Shown: piece by piece, positions 17,035 through 26,156 of the stretch
Numbering within the stretch: position 1 is the first letter of the stretch
Layout: each line of letters starts with the position of its first letter
Origin: Bacteroidia bacterium
GTDB lineage: Bacteria > Bacteroidota > Bacteroidia > Palsa-965
Assembly (NCBI GenBank): GCA_025454955.1
Contig: JALONL010000013.1
Location: 91,850-155,849, forward strand
Reading direction: 5' to 3'
Length of the DNA stretch: 64,000 bases
Translations under genes and position numbers: made by a program
Notes under the pieces: model-generated
Databases searched by the model: none
Seen by the model: the letters and a program-made list of their open reading frames with translations, nothing else
What the model was told of the DNA's origin: nothing

Positions 17035-18999
17035 ATGGTAAAACGTCTTTTCATCCTTCTTGCAGCAATTGCCGGCATATTTACCTCGTGCCGCGCCCAG
17101 CCGCTTTCCACAACCAACAAAAAGGCCGAGAAAGCATTCCGCCTGGCCCAGCAATATCGTGATGCCTATAAATATGATGAGGCATTGAAAGAAATTGCCA
17201 AAGCCACGGAAGCCGACCCGACTTTTGCCGAGCCTTACATTCTCAAAGCCAACATTCACGGCGAACGCAGGCAGTGGGCCGAGTGTGCCGATGCATTCAA
17301 CAAAGCGTTTGCGGTAAATCCCAATGTAAGCTCGTACAGCTATTTCGACTGTGCCACCGTAGAAATGAAAGTAGGCCGCTATGCCGATGCCCGCAAACAT
17401 TTTCAGGAATTCATAAACCGCAAACCGCCCGGTGTAAAGCAATCTTATTTCGACAAAGCCGAAACGGGCATTGCCTCCTGCAATTTTGCCGAAAAAGCCA
17501 TGGCCAGCCCCGTGCCGTTTAATCCGGTAAATGCAGGCAACGGCATAAACGCTACCGACTGCGAATACTTCCCCAACATTACCGCCGATGAATCCATGTT
17601 CCTCTTCACCCGCAACAGCCGCAAAGCCGATGATACAGGCGTAATGCGCGTGAGTCAGGAAGATTTCTTCGTAAGCTACCGCAACAATGGCGGCGAGTGG
17701 AGCGTAGCCACCGGACTCAGCCCGATGGTAAACTCGGAACGAAACGAAGGAGCGCCAAGTCTTTCGCCAGACGGACGTTTCCTCTTTTTCGCTGCCTGCG
17801 AAGAATACGGCGACTACGGCAACGGCCGTATGGGCTTCGGAAGCTGCGATATTTTCTTTACCAAGAAAGTAAACGGGCAGTGGACACGCGCTGCCAATGT
17901 AGGTGCACCGCTCAACACCCGCCACTGGGAATCGCAGCCCTCGTTTTCATCAGACGGCAAAACGCTTTACTTCGTAAGCAACCGCCCCGGCGGCTTTGGC
18001 GACGGAGATATATGGATGAGCCAACTACAGCCCGACAATACGTGGAGCCAGCCCGTAAACCTGGGCGATGTAATTAACACACCCGGCCGCGAAGAAGGCG
18101 TATTCATTCACTCCGACAACCAGACACTGTATTTCGCCTCCAACGGCCACGTCGGCATGGGTGGTCTTGATCTTTACGTATCGCGCCGTATGCCCGACGG
18201 CAACTGGGGCAAGCCCGAAAACATCGGCTATCCCATCAATACATTCAAAGACGAAAGCGGATTGATTGTAAACAGCAAAGGTGAGTACGCCTACTTCTCG
18301 TCAGACCGCGAGGGCACGTTGGGTTGCGAAGATATTTACATGTTTGAGCTTCCCAAGAGTGCGCAGCCTGTGCAGGTAACCTACATGAAAGGGAAGGTAT
18401 TTAACAAACGCACCAACAAACCGCTTGGTGCGGCATTCGAACTGATTGACCTTGAAACGGGCGTTACAGTGGCTTCTTCGGTTTCCGATCCGGTTTCGGG
18501 CGAGTTTCTGGTGTGCATTCCGGTGAATAAAAACTATGCATTGAATGTAAGCAGTCCCGGCTATCTGTTTTTCTCCGAAACCTTTCAACTCAAAGCCTCG
18601 GCCGAACCCGGAAAACCGGTGCGGCGCGATGTGCCGATGCAACCCATTGAAGTGGGCGGAACAGTGCCGCTCAACAACGTATTCTTCGAAACAGATAAGT
18701 TTGATTTGCGGCCCGAGTCGAAAGTGGAACTCGATAAACTCATTGCTTTCCTCAATGCCAATCCGAACATGCGCATCGAACTGGGCGGGCATACTGATAA
18801 TGTAGGTTCATCGGCGGCCAACCTTACGCTTTCGCAAAACCGCGCCAAAGCCGTGCTCAATTATCTGGTCAAAGGCGGCATCGACGCATCGCGCCTTACC
18901 AGCAAAGGCTACGGCGATACCAAGCCCAAAGTGCCCAACGATACGCCAGAAAACAGGCAGCTTAATCGCCGCACCGAGTTTACGGTGCTGTCAATTTAA
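17035..18999 (+). CDS. PorE-like OmpA-family lipoprotein (TPR, propeller, CRD, OmpA)
   Basis: 654 residues. The lipoprotein signal is MVKRLFILLAAIAGIFTSC (lipobox FTSC). In order: TPR-like repeats (about 28-135), PD40/WD40-type propeller blades (about 165-430; SLSPDGRFLFFAACEE, SFSSDGKTLYFVSN), a carboxypeptidase-regulatory-like domain (about 448-530), and an OmpA C-terminal peptidoglycan-binding domain (about 546-654; GGHTDNVGSSAANLTLSQNR). This is the architecture described for the T9SS protein PorE, an outer-membrane lipoprotein thought to anchor the machine to peptidoglycan. Other Bacteroidota paralogues share the layout, so PorE itself is inference. Confidence 0.85.
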   Translation: MVKRLFILLAAIAGIFTSCRAQPLSTTNKKAEKAFRLAQQYRDAYKYDEALKEIAKATEADPTFAEPYILKANIHGERRQWAECADAFNKAFAVNPNVSSYSYFDCATVEMKVGRYADARKHFQEFINRKPPGVKQSYFDKAETGIASCNFAEKAMASPVPFNPVNAGNGINATDCEYFPNITADESMFLFTRNSRKADDTGVMRVSQEDFFVSYRNNGGEWSVATGLSPMVNSERNEGAPSLSPDGRFLFFAACEEYGDYGNGRMGFGSCDIFFTKKVNGQWTRAANVGAPLNTRHWESQPSFSSDGKTLYFVSNRPGGFGDGDIWMSQLQPDNTWSQPVNLGDVINTPGREEGVFIHSDNQTLYFASNGHVGMGGLDLYVSRRMPDGNWGKPENIGYPINTFKDESGLIVNSKGEYAYFSSDREGTLGCEDIYMFELPKSAQPVQVTYMKGKVFNKRTNKPLGAAFELIDLETGVTVASSVSDPVSGEFLVCIPVNKNYALNVSSPGYLFFSETFQLKASAEPGKPVRRDVPMQPIEVGGTVPLNNVFFETDKFDLRPESKVELDKLIAFLNANPNMRIELGGHTDNVGSSAANLTLSQNRAKAVLNYLVKGGIDASRLTSKGYGDTKPKVPNDTPENRQLNRRTEFTVLSI

Positions 19000-19010
19000 A
19001 CCTGCAGCTT

Positions 19011-19784
19011 ATGTCGGTTTGGTTCAGAGTAAAGGCATGGCTGAAATACAAGCGCAATGCTAAAAACCGGCATGGTGTGCATTCGCCGTTTGTGTATGCA
19101 CTCAACGAAAAAGTATTTCCGCCACAGCCCGCGCATAATTTCAATGGTCATGCCGCCGAAGCCTGGCGCACACTCTGCCTGAACAACCACGATACGATTG
19201 AGATAAGCGATTTCGGCACTGGCAATTCAGGCCCGCGCGTGGTAGCCGATATTGCGCGCAAAGCTGCAAAGTCGCCGCGTGCTGCGCAGTTTCTGCACCG
19301 GCTGGTGGCACATTTTTCGCCCGCAACCATGCTCGAACTCGGCACTTCGCTGGGCATTACCACACTTTACCAGCAAAGTGCGGCACCGGTGGCAAAGTTT
19401 ATTACCATTGAAGGCTGTCCGCAAACGGCTGCACTGGCACAATCGGTTTTTACCTCACAAAATCTTCACATCGAACTCCGCACCGGTACGTTTGAAAACG
19501 AACTCCTGCCTGCGCTCCACACGCTAAAGCGTGTGGACTATGTGTATTTTGATGGCAACCACCGCAGGCAACCCACACTTGATTATTTTCAAACCTGCCT
19601 GCCGTTTGCGCACGAAAATTCAGTGTTTGTGTTTGATGATATTCATTGGTCGGCCGATATGGAAGCGGCCTGGGAAGAAATAAAAGCGCATCCGCAGGTT
19701 ACGGTAACAATTGATGTGTTTGATTTTGGTCTGGTATTTTTCAGGAAAGGGCAGGTGAAAGAAGATTTTGTAATAGGGTGGTAA
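19011..19784 (+). CDS. Class I SAM-dependent methyltransferase
   Basis: 257 residues. Motif I is MLELGTSLGITTLY (about residues 108-121), with the acidic SAM-ribose residue in FITIEGCPQTAALA. Later strands include VDYVYFDGNHRR and SVFVFDDIHWS, like O-methyltransferase/TylF-type folds of Bacteroidota. The N-terminal KNRHGVHSPFVYAL is typical of a conserved cytosolic Bacteroidota family next to envelope genes. Substrate unknown. It starts 11 bases after the PorE-like stop and is probably co-transcribed. Confidence 0.88.
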   Translation: MSVWFRVKAWLKYKRNAKNRHGVHSPFVYALNEKVFPPQPAHNFNGHAAEAWRTLCLNNHDTIEISDFGTGNSGPRVVADIARKAAKSPRAAQFLHRLVAHFSPATMLELGTSLGITTLYQQSAAPVAKFITIEGCPQTAALAQSVFTSQNLHIELRTGTFENELLPALHTLKRVDYVYFDGNHRRQPTLDYFQTCLPFAHENSVFVFDDIHWSADMEAAWEEIKAHPQVTVTIDVFDFGLVFFRKGQVKEDFVIGW

Positions 19785-19788
19785 TGTA

Positions 19789-19830
19789 TAAAAACAAAAA
19801 CGGCTTCGCCGCTAAGACGAAACCGTTTCA
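19789..19830 (-). terminator. Terminator of small secreted protein copy 3
   Basis: Same AACGG...CCGTT hairpin as copies 1 and 2, read on the minus strand, with one mismatch in the stem and TTTTTGTTTTT after it. It probably also ends the convergent methyltransferase transcript. Confidence 0.75.
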
Positions 19831-19853
19831 GGGGATGTAGCCCTGACCAGAAA

Positions 19854-20177
19854 TCAGCGCTGTGTAAAATCAATTTTTACCATATAAACTGCTCCGGGAG
19901 TAACAGGTGCGTTGTGTACATAAAACTTGTTGAGACGCTCGGTTACTGCCTGTTTCTGTGCTTCGGTGGTGGCATCGCAGCTTTGGATATTGATTTGTCC
20001 GTTACCGTCGATGGTGAAGGTTACTACGGCTAGGCCTGCACCTAATTGTGCTTTTTCGGCAGCGCTAAAACCGAGGCGGTTGTTGATGCGTTTCATCAGA
20101 TCGCGGTTGCCGTTGTTGGCAGCGGCGGTGAAGGTGAAACCGAGCAGGAGGGCGAAGATAAGTACGAGCTTTTTCAT
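19854..20177 (-). CDS. Small secreted TonB-C-terminus-like protein, copy 3 (inverted)
   Basis: 107 residues, the third copy of the cassette at 3469 and 4036, in opposite orientation and about 16 kb away. It differs from them by L8I, V51L, N67S and I101V (approximate positions), all conservative. Signal peptide, IDGNG turn and terminal KIDFTQR are kept. The leader (CTGTAACAAAC ... CGTCTTATTCATG) and terminator are conserved too. Exported; function unknown. Confidence 0.75.
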   Translation of the reverse strand: MKKLVLIFALLLGFTFTAAANNGNRDLMKRINNRLGFSAAEKAQLGAGLAVVTFTIDGNGQINIQSCDATTEAQKQAVTERLNKFYVHNAPVTPGAVYMVKIDFTQR

Positions 20178-20327
20178 GGTGCAGCGTTTTTTGAGTGTGG
20201 TGTAGTTGTTGGTGAGTTTCATGAATAAGACGGTTGTGGGTTACCTGTTTGTTACAGATTGGAATAAACTTTTTTTAGAAACACCTATTTCTTTATTCCG
20301 AAACTCAATAATGGCGGCAGTTAAGGG

Positions 20328-20360
20328 CAAAAAAGTGCCCGGTCATTTCCTGCCGGGCAC
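20328..20360 (-). terminator. Terminator of the CPBP protease gene
   Basis: Perfect 8-bp stem GTGCCCGG / CCGGGCAC followed by TTTTTT on the minus strand, 45 bases past the stop codon. Confidence 0.75.
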
Positions 20361-20404
20361 CCGCCTTCATGCGCGAAGTTGAAACTCACCGCTGCACGAA
20401 AATT

Positions 20405-21127
20405 TTATATCATGGTTACAAGCGTACCGAAGAAGTTGCAGAAATTATGCGATAGCCATGCCAGTAATATGCTGCGGCTTTTCCATGTAATCCATCCCCA
20501 TATATATCCACCCAAACCTGTCATCAGGAAAAACAGCGGTTCGAAACTCAGCGAGTAATCCGTATTAAGTCTGAATGCGTGAACAAAACCAAACAACACG
20601 GCTGTGATGAGCACAGACGGATTACCTAAAAATCTTATTTGTGGCTTTAGCGTGGAAAGTAACAATGCCAGTAGTACGCCTCTGAACATGAGTTCTTCTT
20701 CTGTGGAAGGCATGGTAAGCTCGAAAAACAATGTTTCATTATCCCAGTCTGAACGTCCCATGAAATAAGTAAGCACAATTGAAAATACCGTAAGCGCAGC
20801 AGCAGTAATTACGGTAACTTTCACATTACTCCGTTCCTGTTTAAGTGTGAGAAAATAATTTTCCGAAAAATAGTTCTTGAATAATAAAACAGAAATTACA
20901 CCTGTCAGGATACCCAATATTTTTCCATCCCAGTTCCAGTTTGCCCCAATAAAATCGAAGGCAGGCACGTAATAGGGCAGACTCAGTGCAAGCTGATTGA
21001 TAAGATAAAGCACCGAAAAAAGACCTAATCTGAGGTAATTTTTCCGGCTTCGGTCCTTCATAAGCCAGAGTGCGAGTGGCAATACCACAGCAAGATGGAT
21101 CAGAAGTTCGAGAAAAGATTTTAGCAT
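20405..21127 (-). CDS. CPBP family intramembrane metalloprotease
   Basis: 240 residues, about seven hydrophobic helices. The family motifs are EEELMFRG (the glutamate pair and Arg, about residues 142-149), FGFVHAF (His in helix) and SHNFCN near the end, all expected for an active CPBP/Abi (CAAX-protease-like) glutamic/metalloprotease of the inner membrane. Roles in this family include CAAX-like processing and bacteriocin self-immunity. Neighbours give no substrate clue. Confidence 0.88.
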   Translation of the reverse strand: MLKSFLELLIHLAVVLPLALWLMKDRSRKNYLRLGLFSVLYLINQLALSLPYYVPAFDFIGANWNWDGKILGILTGVISVLLFKNYFSENYFLTLKQERSNVKVTVITAAALTVFSIVLTYFMGRSDWDNETLFFELTMPSTEEELMFRGVLLALLLSTLKPQIRFLGNPSVLITAVLFGFVHAFRLNTDYSLSFEPLFFLMTGLGGYIWGWITWKSRSILLAWLSHNFCNFFGTLVTMI

Positions 21128-21319
21128 GAGAAATCAATTTTAAGTGCTAATCAACGGATGCACTTTAGATGAATAAATGATTTCAGGATATGACGGTTGA
21201 GGGTATAGGGTATGTTACAGGTGATGCAGTTTTTTTTATAAACGGTTTTGTTTGCTTACGGGCAAAGGCTTTTGCGCAAAAAAATGGCTGTATATTGCAC
21301 CTTCTAAAGACATATCTAA

Positions 21320-23362
21320 ATGAAAAAATTTATCTGGTCGTCTGCGGCTCTGGCTTTATTGATTGCCTGTTCGGAAGCTGCGGCCGATAAAAAGCCTGAA
21401 ACTCCTGCCCGCGACATTGTGGCCGAAAATGTGGACTCGACGGTAAACCCCGGCGATAACTTTTTCCGTTTTGCCAACGGGCGCTGGATTAAAAACAACC
21501 CGATTCCCAACTCAGAAAACAGTTGGACCATTGGCCATATGGTGCGCGATGAAATAAACACCAACCTGCGCCGTATAAACGAAGATGCCGCCAAGGCCAA
21601 GGCCGCCAAAGGCAGCGACACACAGAAAATAGGCGATTTCTGGAGCACCGCCATGGACTCGGTAAAAGCCGATAAGCTGGGCGTAACTCCGCTTCAGAAG
21701 GAACTCGGCATGATTAATTCGGCCACCGACCTTAAAGGCATTATCAGCACTGCACTGGCGCTTGAGCCGCTGGCCACGGGAGTTTTCTGGGGCGCATACA
21801 TTGGCCAGGATGCCCGCAACAGCGAGGTAATGGCCGTGGGGCTTTATCAGGGCGGCATAGGACTTGATGAGCGCGAGTATTACCTCGACAACGATTCGGC
21901 CACCAAAACCATTCGCAGCGAGTATCAGGCACACATTGGCCGTATGCTTGCCCTGCTGGGCCAAACCGAAACCGAAAAAGCCGCCGCTGATGTAGTGGCG
22001 TTCGAAACCAAACTGGCACAGGTATCGCGCAAACTCGAAGAGCGCCGCGACCCGGAAAAGAACTACAATAAAATGTCGGCGGCCGATATGACCCAAAAAC
22101 TCACTCCTTCCATCGACTGGGCTGCGGCCTTTGCCGGCTTTGGCCTTAAAAATGTGGACTCCATAATTGTAGGCCAGCCCGAATTTTACAGCGGTCTCGA
22201 AAAAGCCATGAAATCGACTCCGGTGCCGGTGCTTCAGAACTACATGCGCTATCACCTGGTAAGTACCTATGCCGAGTATTTGTCGAAACCCATTGACCAG
22301 GAGAACTTCAACTTCTACGACAAAACTCTTTCCGGTGCCCGCGAGCAGCGTCCGCGCTGGAAACGTGTACTCAATGCCGAAGGCAACGCAATGGGCATGG
22401 TGCTGGGCAAACTCTTTGTGAAAGAATATTTTCCCGAACGAGCCAAAAAACGATACAGTGATATGGTGGAAGCCGTGCGCGAAGTATATGCCGAACGCAT
22501 CAAGGCACTTTCCTGGATGGACGAAAGCACCAAACAGAAAGCCCTCAACAAACTTAGCACCATGAAAAAGAAAGTGGGCTATCCGGATGTGTGGAAAGAC
22601 TATTCGAAACTCGAAATCGGCACCGGCTCGTATTGCGAAAATATGATGAATGCGTCGCGCTGGATGTTTAACGACATGATTTCGAAATACGGCAAACCGG
22701 TTGACCGCAACGAGTGGGAAATGACCCCGCAAACCTACAATGCCTACTACAACCCCTCGAACAACGAAATTGTACTGCCCGCAGCCATCTTCGCCATTCC
22801 CGGTATGCCCGACTCGCTCATCGACGATGCCGTGGTGTATGGCTACGGCGGTGCCTCTACCATTGGTCACGAAATTACTCACGGTTTCGACGACGAAGGC
22901 CGCAAGTTTGATGCGAGTGGAAACCTGAAAGAATGGTGGACAAAAGAAGATGCCGATAAGTTTGTGAAACGCGCACAGGTAATGGTCGATCAGTTCGACA
23001 ATTACGAACCGCTGCCCGGCAAACGCATCAACGGCAAGGCCACATTGGGCGAAAACATTGCCGACTACGGCGGAATCCTGCTCGGCCTCGAAGCATTCAA
23101 AAAAACAGAGCAGTACAAAAAAGGCGAAAAAATTTCGGGCTATACACCCGTGCAGCGTTACTTCCTCGGCTACGCACTGGGCTGGCTGGGCCACCAAACC
23201 GAAAAGCAACTCACCAAACGGCTTATGACCGATGTACACTCGCCTGCCGAGTGGCGTGTAAACGGCCCGTTTGCCAATATTCCCGAATTCTACACCGCCT
23301 TTGGTGTAAAAGACGGTCAGGCCATGTGGCGCCCCGACAGCCTGCGGGTGCAGATCTGGTAA
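21320..23362 (+). CDS. M13 family metallopeptidase (neprilysin-like lipoprotein)
   Basis: 680 residues, full length for PepO/neprilysin-type enzymes. The lipoprotein signal MKKFIWSSAALALLIAC has lipobox LIAC. The zinc site HEITHGFDDEG is at about residues 517-527, with the third zinc ligand in ENIADYGG (about 577-584); NAYYNPSNNEIVLPAAI is the substrate-binding strand. It degrades peptides in the periplasm or at the cell surface. Its own promoter region lies in the 190-base gap before it, and a strong hairpin follows it. Confidence 0.94.
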   Translation: MKKFIWSSAALALLIACSEAAADKKPETPARDIVAENVDSTVNPGDNFFRFANGRWIKNNPIPNSENSWTIGHMVRDEINTNLRRINEDAAKAKAAKGSDTQKIGDFWSTAMDSVKADKLGVTPLQKELGMINSATDLKGIISTALALEPLATGVFWGAYIGQDARNSEVMAVGLYQGGIGLDEREYYLDNDSATKTIRSEYQAHIGRMLALLGQTETEKAAADVVAFETKLAQVSRKLEERRDPEKNYNKMSAADMTQKLTPSIDWAAAFAGFGLKNVDSIIVGQPEFYSGLEKAMKSTPVPVLQNYMRYHLVSTYAEYLSKPIDQENFNFYDKTLSGAREQRPRWKRVLNAEGNAMGMVLGKLFVKEYFPERAKKRYSDMVEAVREVYAERIKALSWMDESTKQKALNKLSTMKKKVGYPDVWKDYSKLEIGTGSYCENMMNASRWMFNDMISKYGKPVDRNEWEMTPQTYNAYYNPSNNEIVLPAAIFAIPGMPDSLIDDAVVYGYGGASTIGHEITHGFDDEGRKFDASGNLKEWWTKEDADKFVKRAQVMVDQFDNYEPLPGKRINGKATLGENIADYGGILLGLEAFKKTEQYKKGEKISGYTPVQRYFLGYALGWLGHQTEKQLTKRLMTDVHSPAEWRVNGPFANIPEFYTAFGVKDGQAMWRPDSLRVQIW

Positions 23363-23381
23363 GCATCACACATTTATTTGC

Positions 23382-23420
23382 AAAGCGCAATTGTACATCG
23401 TACAGTTGCGCTTTGTAATT
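23382..23420 (+). terminator. Terminator of the M13 peptidase gene
   Basis: AAAGCGCAATTGTAC, loop ATC, GTACAGTTGCGCTTT: 15 pairs including one G-T wobble, followed by GTAATTT. It overlaps the likely promoter region of recX. Confidence 0.75.
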
Positions 23421-23428
23421 TAGAGCCT

Positions 23429-23917
23429 GTGAGCCACACACCCGAAAAAAAAATTACCGACCCTGCCCTTGCCCTTACCAAAGCGCAGAAATGGTGCGCC
23501 TTTCAGGAACGCAGCCAGCAGGAAACCCGCGACAAACTTTATAGCTGGGGCCTCTGGCCCGAGGCCATCGAAAATATCATTGCCGAATTAATAAGCACCA
23601 ATTTCCTCAACGAAGAACGTTTTGCCGAAGCTTTCGTGAGCGGAAAATTCCGCATCAAACAATGGGGAAGGGTAAAAATCAAAATCGAACTTAAACAACA
23701 CCGTGTCAGCGAACCCATCATACGCAAAGCACTCGCCACCATCGACCCGCGCGAGTATGCGCGTGTGCTGAAAAAAACGGCCGAAAAAAAAGCACGTACT
23801 GAAAAGGAAAAGCATCCGCAGAAAAGAAAATACAAGCTAGCACGCTATCTTATTTCTCGCGGATTTGAACAGGATATGGTAATGGAAGTGCTGGAAGAAA
23901 TACTCAGCAGTGAATAA
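23429..23917 (+). CDS. recX: RecX family regulatory protein
   Basis: 162 residues from GTG 23429 (VSHTPEKKITD), chosen because further upstream lies the terminator hairpin. Three-helix RecX repeats are visible (YSWGLWPEAIENIIAELIST; FLNEERFAEAFV; LISRGFEQDMVMEVLEEIL), with FRIKQWGRVKIKIELKQHRV typical of the second repeat. RecX binds RecA and modulates its filaments. recA is not adjacent. Confidence 0.9.
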   Translation: MSHTPEKKITDPALALTKAQKWCAFQERSQQETRDKLYSWGLWPEAIENIIAELISTNFLNEERFAEAFVSGKFRIKQWGRVKIKIELKQHRVSEPIIRKALATIDPREYARVLKKTAEKKARTEKEKHPQKRKYKLARYLISRGFEQDMVMEVLEEILSSE

Positions 23918-23922
23918 CGGGA

Positions 23923-24501
23923 ATGGACAACACATCGTTTATTAAATCAATTTTCGACCCTTACTTTGAAGCACCTGCTGAGGTATGGCATTCTTTTGCC
24001 GCCGAAATGAGTGAAAGAGAATTCAGAAAAAATCAGCTTATAAAACAGTCGGGACAAAAAGAAGATTTCCTGAATATTATTGCAGAAGGCTCGGCCGGAA
24101 TATTTATGCAGCAGAAATTGCAAACAATATGTCTCGACCTGTGCTATGAACGCGATGTATGCTGTGATTATATGTCGTTTCTCACCCGGCAGAAAACACC
24201 GCTTTATGTGCAGGCTCTCGAACCGGTAAAACTGCTTTCCATATCGCACACTGTATTGCAACACATATACGACAATTCGCTTACCGGGAATCAAATTGGC
24301 CGCTCGGCAGCCGAGGCATTGTTTGTGCATAAACAAAACCAGCAGATCGAATTGCTTACCCTCACCGCCGAAGAACGTTATTACCGTTTAATGGAAAAGC
24401 AACCGCAAATTATTTTGCGCACCCCCTCCAAACATATTGCCTCCTATCTCGGCATTACCCCCGAAAGCATAAGCCGGATCAGAAAAAACACCACAGGATA
24501 G
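23923..24501 (+). CDS. Crp/Fnr family transcriptional regulator
   Basis: 192 residues. An N-terminal cyclic-nucleotide-binding-like domain (residues about 10-115; FRKNQLIKQSGQKEDFLNII) is followed by a long helix and a C-terminal HTH (HIASYLGITPESISRIRK). It lacks the conserved RxS cAMP pocket and iron-sulfur Cys set, so the ligand is unknown. Many Bacteroidota Crp/Fnr proteins like this one act in stress or redox control. It lies 5 bases after recX. Confidence 0.88.
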   Translation: MDNTSFIKSIFDPYFEAPAEVWHSFAAEMSEREFRKNQLIKQSGQKEDFLNIIAEGSAGIFMQQKLQTICLDLCYERDVCCDYMSFLTRQKTPLYVQALEPVKLLSISHTVLQHIYDNSLTGNQIGRSAAEALFVHKQNQQIELLTLTAEERYYRLMEKQPQIILRTPSKHIASYLGITPESISRIRKNTTG

Positions 24502-24563
24502 CATTACTTATCACAGATCAATTTTATTGGTGCTGATTGCGGTATTCCTTTGCAGAAAAAAAC

Positions 24564-25493
24564 ATGAGACTTACCGCATTCTTACTTTTTGCACTTTTTA
24601 CCGCCGCATGTACACCCGAGAAATCACTTACCGTAACCCCTGCCGCAGAACCGCGCTGCCATTGTGAGGGAAGCGGAAAATACACCATCATTCTCGATGC
24701 AGGAATGGGCGGCTGGTCGGTTTTCTGGAAACCTGTGTTTAACACGCTGAAGAAAACAAACCGGGTTTGCCTTATTGATCGTGCCGGATACGCATCTGCG
24801 GAGGTGCCTGCATCAGCACGCGATGCCCGCACCGTTGCACAGGAATTGCACAAACTGTTTCAGAAAAACGGGTTAACCGGAAACCTCATTCTCGGCGGGC
24901 ATTCCATGGGCGGTTTGCATGTGCGGATGTATCAGACACTTTATCCCGGCGAAGTAAAAGGGCTTATGCTTATTGATGCCGCGCACCCGCAGCAATTTGA
25001 AAGCCTGCCCGCAGCATTTGGCGAAAATGCCAAAAAACAACCCGAATCGCTCGAAAAAGTAATTGCACTGGCAAAGAAAGACCGGCTGAAGTATGCCAAA
25101 AATAAAATACCGCTCAACGGCATTCCACCCTACCTGCAAAACGAATACTACGCCGTAACCACACAACCCGAATATTACTTCACCTTAAAAGCCGAAACAG
25201 AAAATTTCGCACAGTCGCTGGCCGAAACGAAAGAAACACCGCGACTTTTAGACAGTTTACCGCTGCTTGTGATGGCTTCGGCAAACAGTATGCACCCGGC
25301 TATTTTCCCGGGCAAATCAAAAAATTATTCTTTTGAAGAGCACAACAAAATCTGGCTCACCTTACAAAAAGAACACGCACAGCTTTCGTCAAATACCATG
25401 TACGTAGAAAGCCGGAGCGATCATTACCTCATGCTCAATGACTCTGCAGGCACAGCGAGCGCAATTCTTAATTATTACCGAAAAAATTTCTGA
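24564..25493 (+). CDS. Secreted/lipoprotein alpha/beta hydrolase
   Basis: 309 residues from ATG 24564, chosen for its lipoprotein signal MRLTAFLLFALFTAAC (lipobox TAAC). The catalytic Ser sits in GGHSMGGLH (about residue 114), preceded by ILDAGMGGWSVFWKPV (oxyanion loop), with an Asp strand in LMLIDAAHPQ and a His in SRSDHYLMLND near the C-terminus. Serine hydrolase of the envelope; substrate unknown. It converges on a membrane-protein gene 5 bases away. Confidence 0.85.
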   Translation: MRLTAFLLFALFTAACTPEKSLTVTPAAEPRCHCEGSGKYTIILDAGMGGWSVFWKPVFNTLKKTNRVCLIDRAGYASAEVPASARDARTVAQELHKLFQKNGLTGNLILGGHSMGGLHVRMYQTLYPGEVKGLMLIDAAHPQQFESLPAAFGENAKKQPESLEKVIALAKKDRLKYAKNKIPLNGIPPYLQNEYYAVTTQPEYYFTLKAETENFAQSLAETKETPRLLDSLPLLVMASANSMHPAIFPGKSKNYSFEEHNKIWLTLQKEHAQLSSNTMYVESRSDHYLMLNDSAGTASAILNYYRKNF

Positions 25494-25497
25494 TCAA

Positions 25498-25986
25498 TCA
25501 ATTCGACAGCTTATCGAAAAAGCCTTCGTCTTTCATTACTTCCAGCGCCTGCAGCAAACATTCTTTCGAATCGTAAATGCTGAAACGGCGGCGGGCAGCT
25601 TTTCCGTTGGCATCGGTGTAATACACAATAAACGCATCGTTGCCAATGGCGCGGCGGTGATACTTTACACTGAGAATATCATCGCGCATAATGGCCGGCG
25701 TATCGGTAAAACCAAACATCCGGTATGCCGCAAAGGCCGAAAAACCGGCCAGGGTAAGTGTTAATGCAGCCAGCAGGTAATAATCAGATATTATCATTAC
25801 CACACAAAAGAAAAGCATGATAAGCGCAGCCACGCTCATGCCAATTACCTCTAACCAGAGTTTTTTACCGGTGGGTGAAGGCAATACTGCCGGAAGTTCT
25901 TTTTTGGCAACTACAAGTCTGTCGGCCAGTATGTGGCAGTAAGTTCCATCGGCTAATACAAAATGCGGATGCTGCGGTTCATTCAT
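25498..25986 (-). CDS. Two-helix membrane protein of unknown function
   Basis: 162 residues from ATG 25986 (MNEPQHPHFVLADGTYCHIL). A short cytosolic N-terminal region, two hydrophobic segments (about 48-68 and 72-90) and a PH-like C-terminal region (DDILSVKYHRRAIGNDAFIV, RRFSIYDSKECLLQAL). No named family recognised with certainty. It converges on the hydrolase gene. Confidence 0.65.
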   Translation of the reverse strand: MNEPQHPHFVLADGTYCHILADRLVVAKKELPAVLPSPTGKKLWLEVIGMSVAALIMLFFCVVMIISDYYLLAALTLTLAGFSAFAAYRMFGFTDTPAIMRDDILSVKYHRRAIGNDAFIVYYTDANGKAARRRFSIYDSKECLLQALEVMKDEGFFDKLSN

Positions 25987-25990
25987 GGCG

Positions 25991-25998
25991 CAAAGGTA
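25991..25998 (-). promoter_or_regulatory. Promoter -7 box of the two-helix membrane protein
   Basis: Minus-strand TACCTTTG matches TAnnTTTG 5 bases before the ATG, giving a leaderless or very short leader transcript as at feoA. Confidence 0.45.
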
Positions 25999-26156
25999 AC
26001 ACTCGCTTTGCAACTAAGTAAACAGGGCATTGTAAATACTTACAAATGGGTTTGGATGATTATGTAAACTATTTCTGTTAATAATTAAAAAAATAAAAAC
26101 TATTAACTAAACAAAAAACATTCCGTTAAACTTACAAACACCTAAAACCCACACAC

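Noticed and set aside
21512..23239. 575-residue antisense frame to the M13 peptidase
   Set aside because: No domain; Phe/Val/Gly-rich shadow. Likewise the frames opposite secA (31476-32789), the DUF1800 gene (60952-61677) and the GH9 gene (34165-35199).
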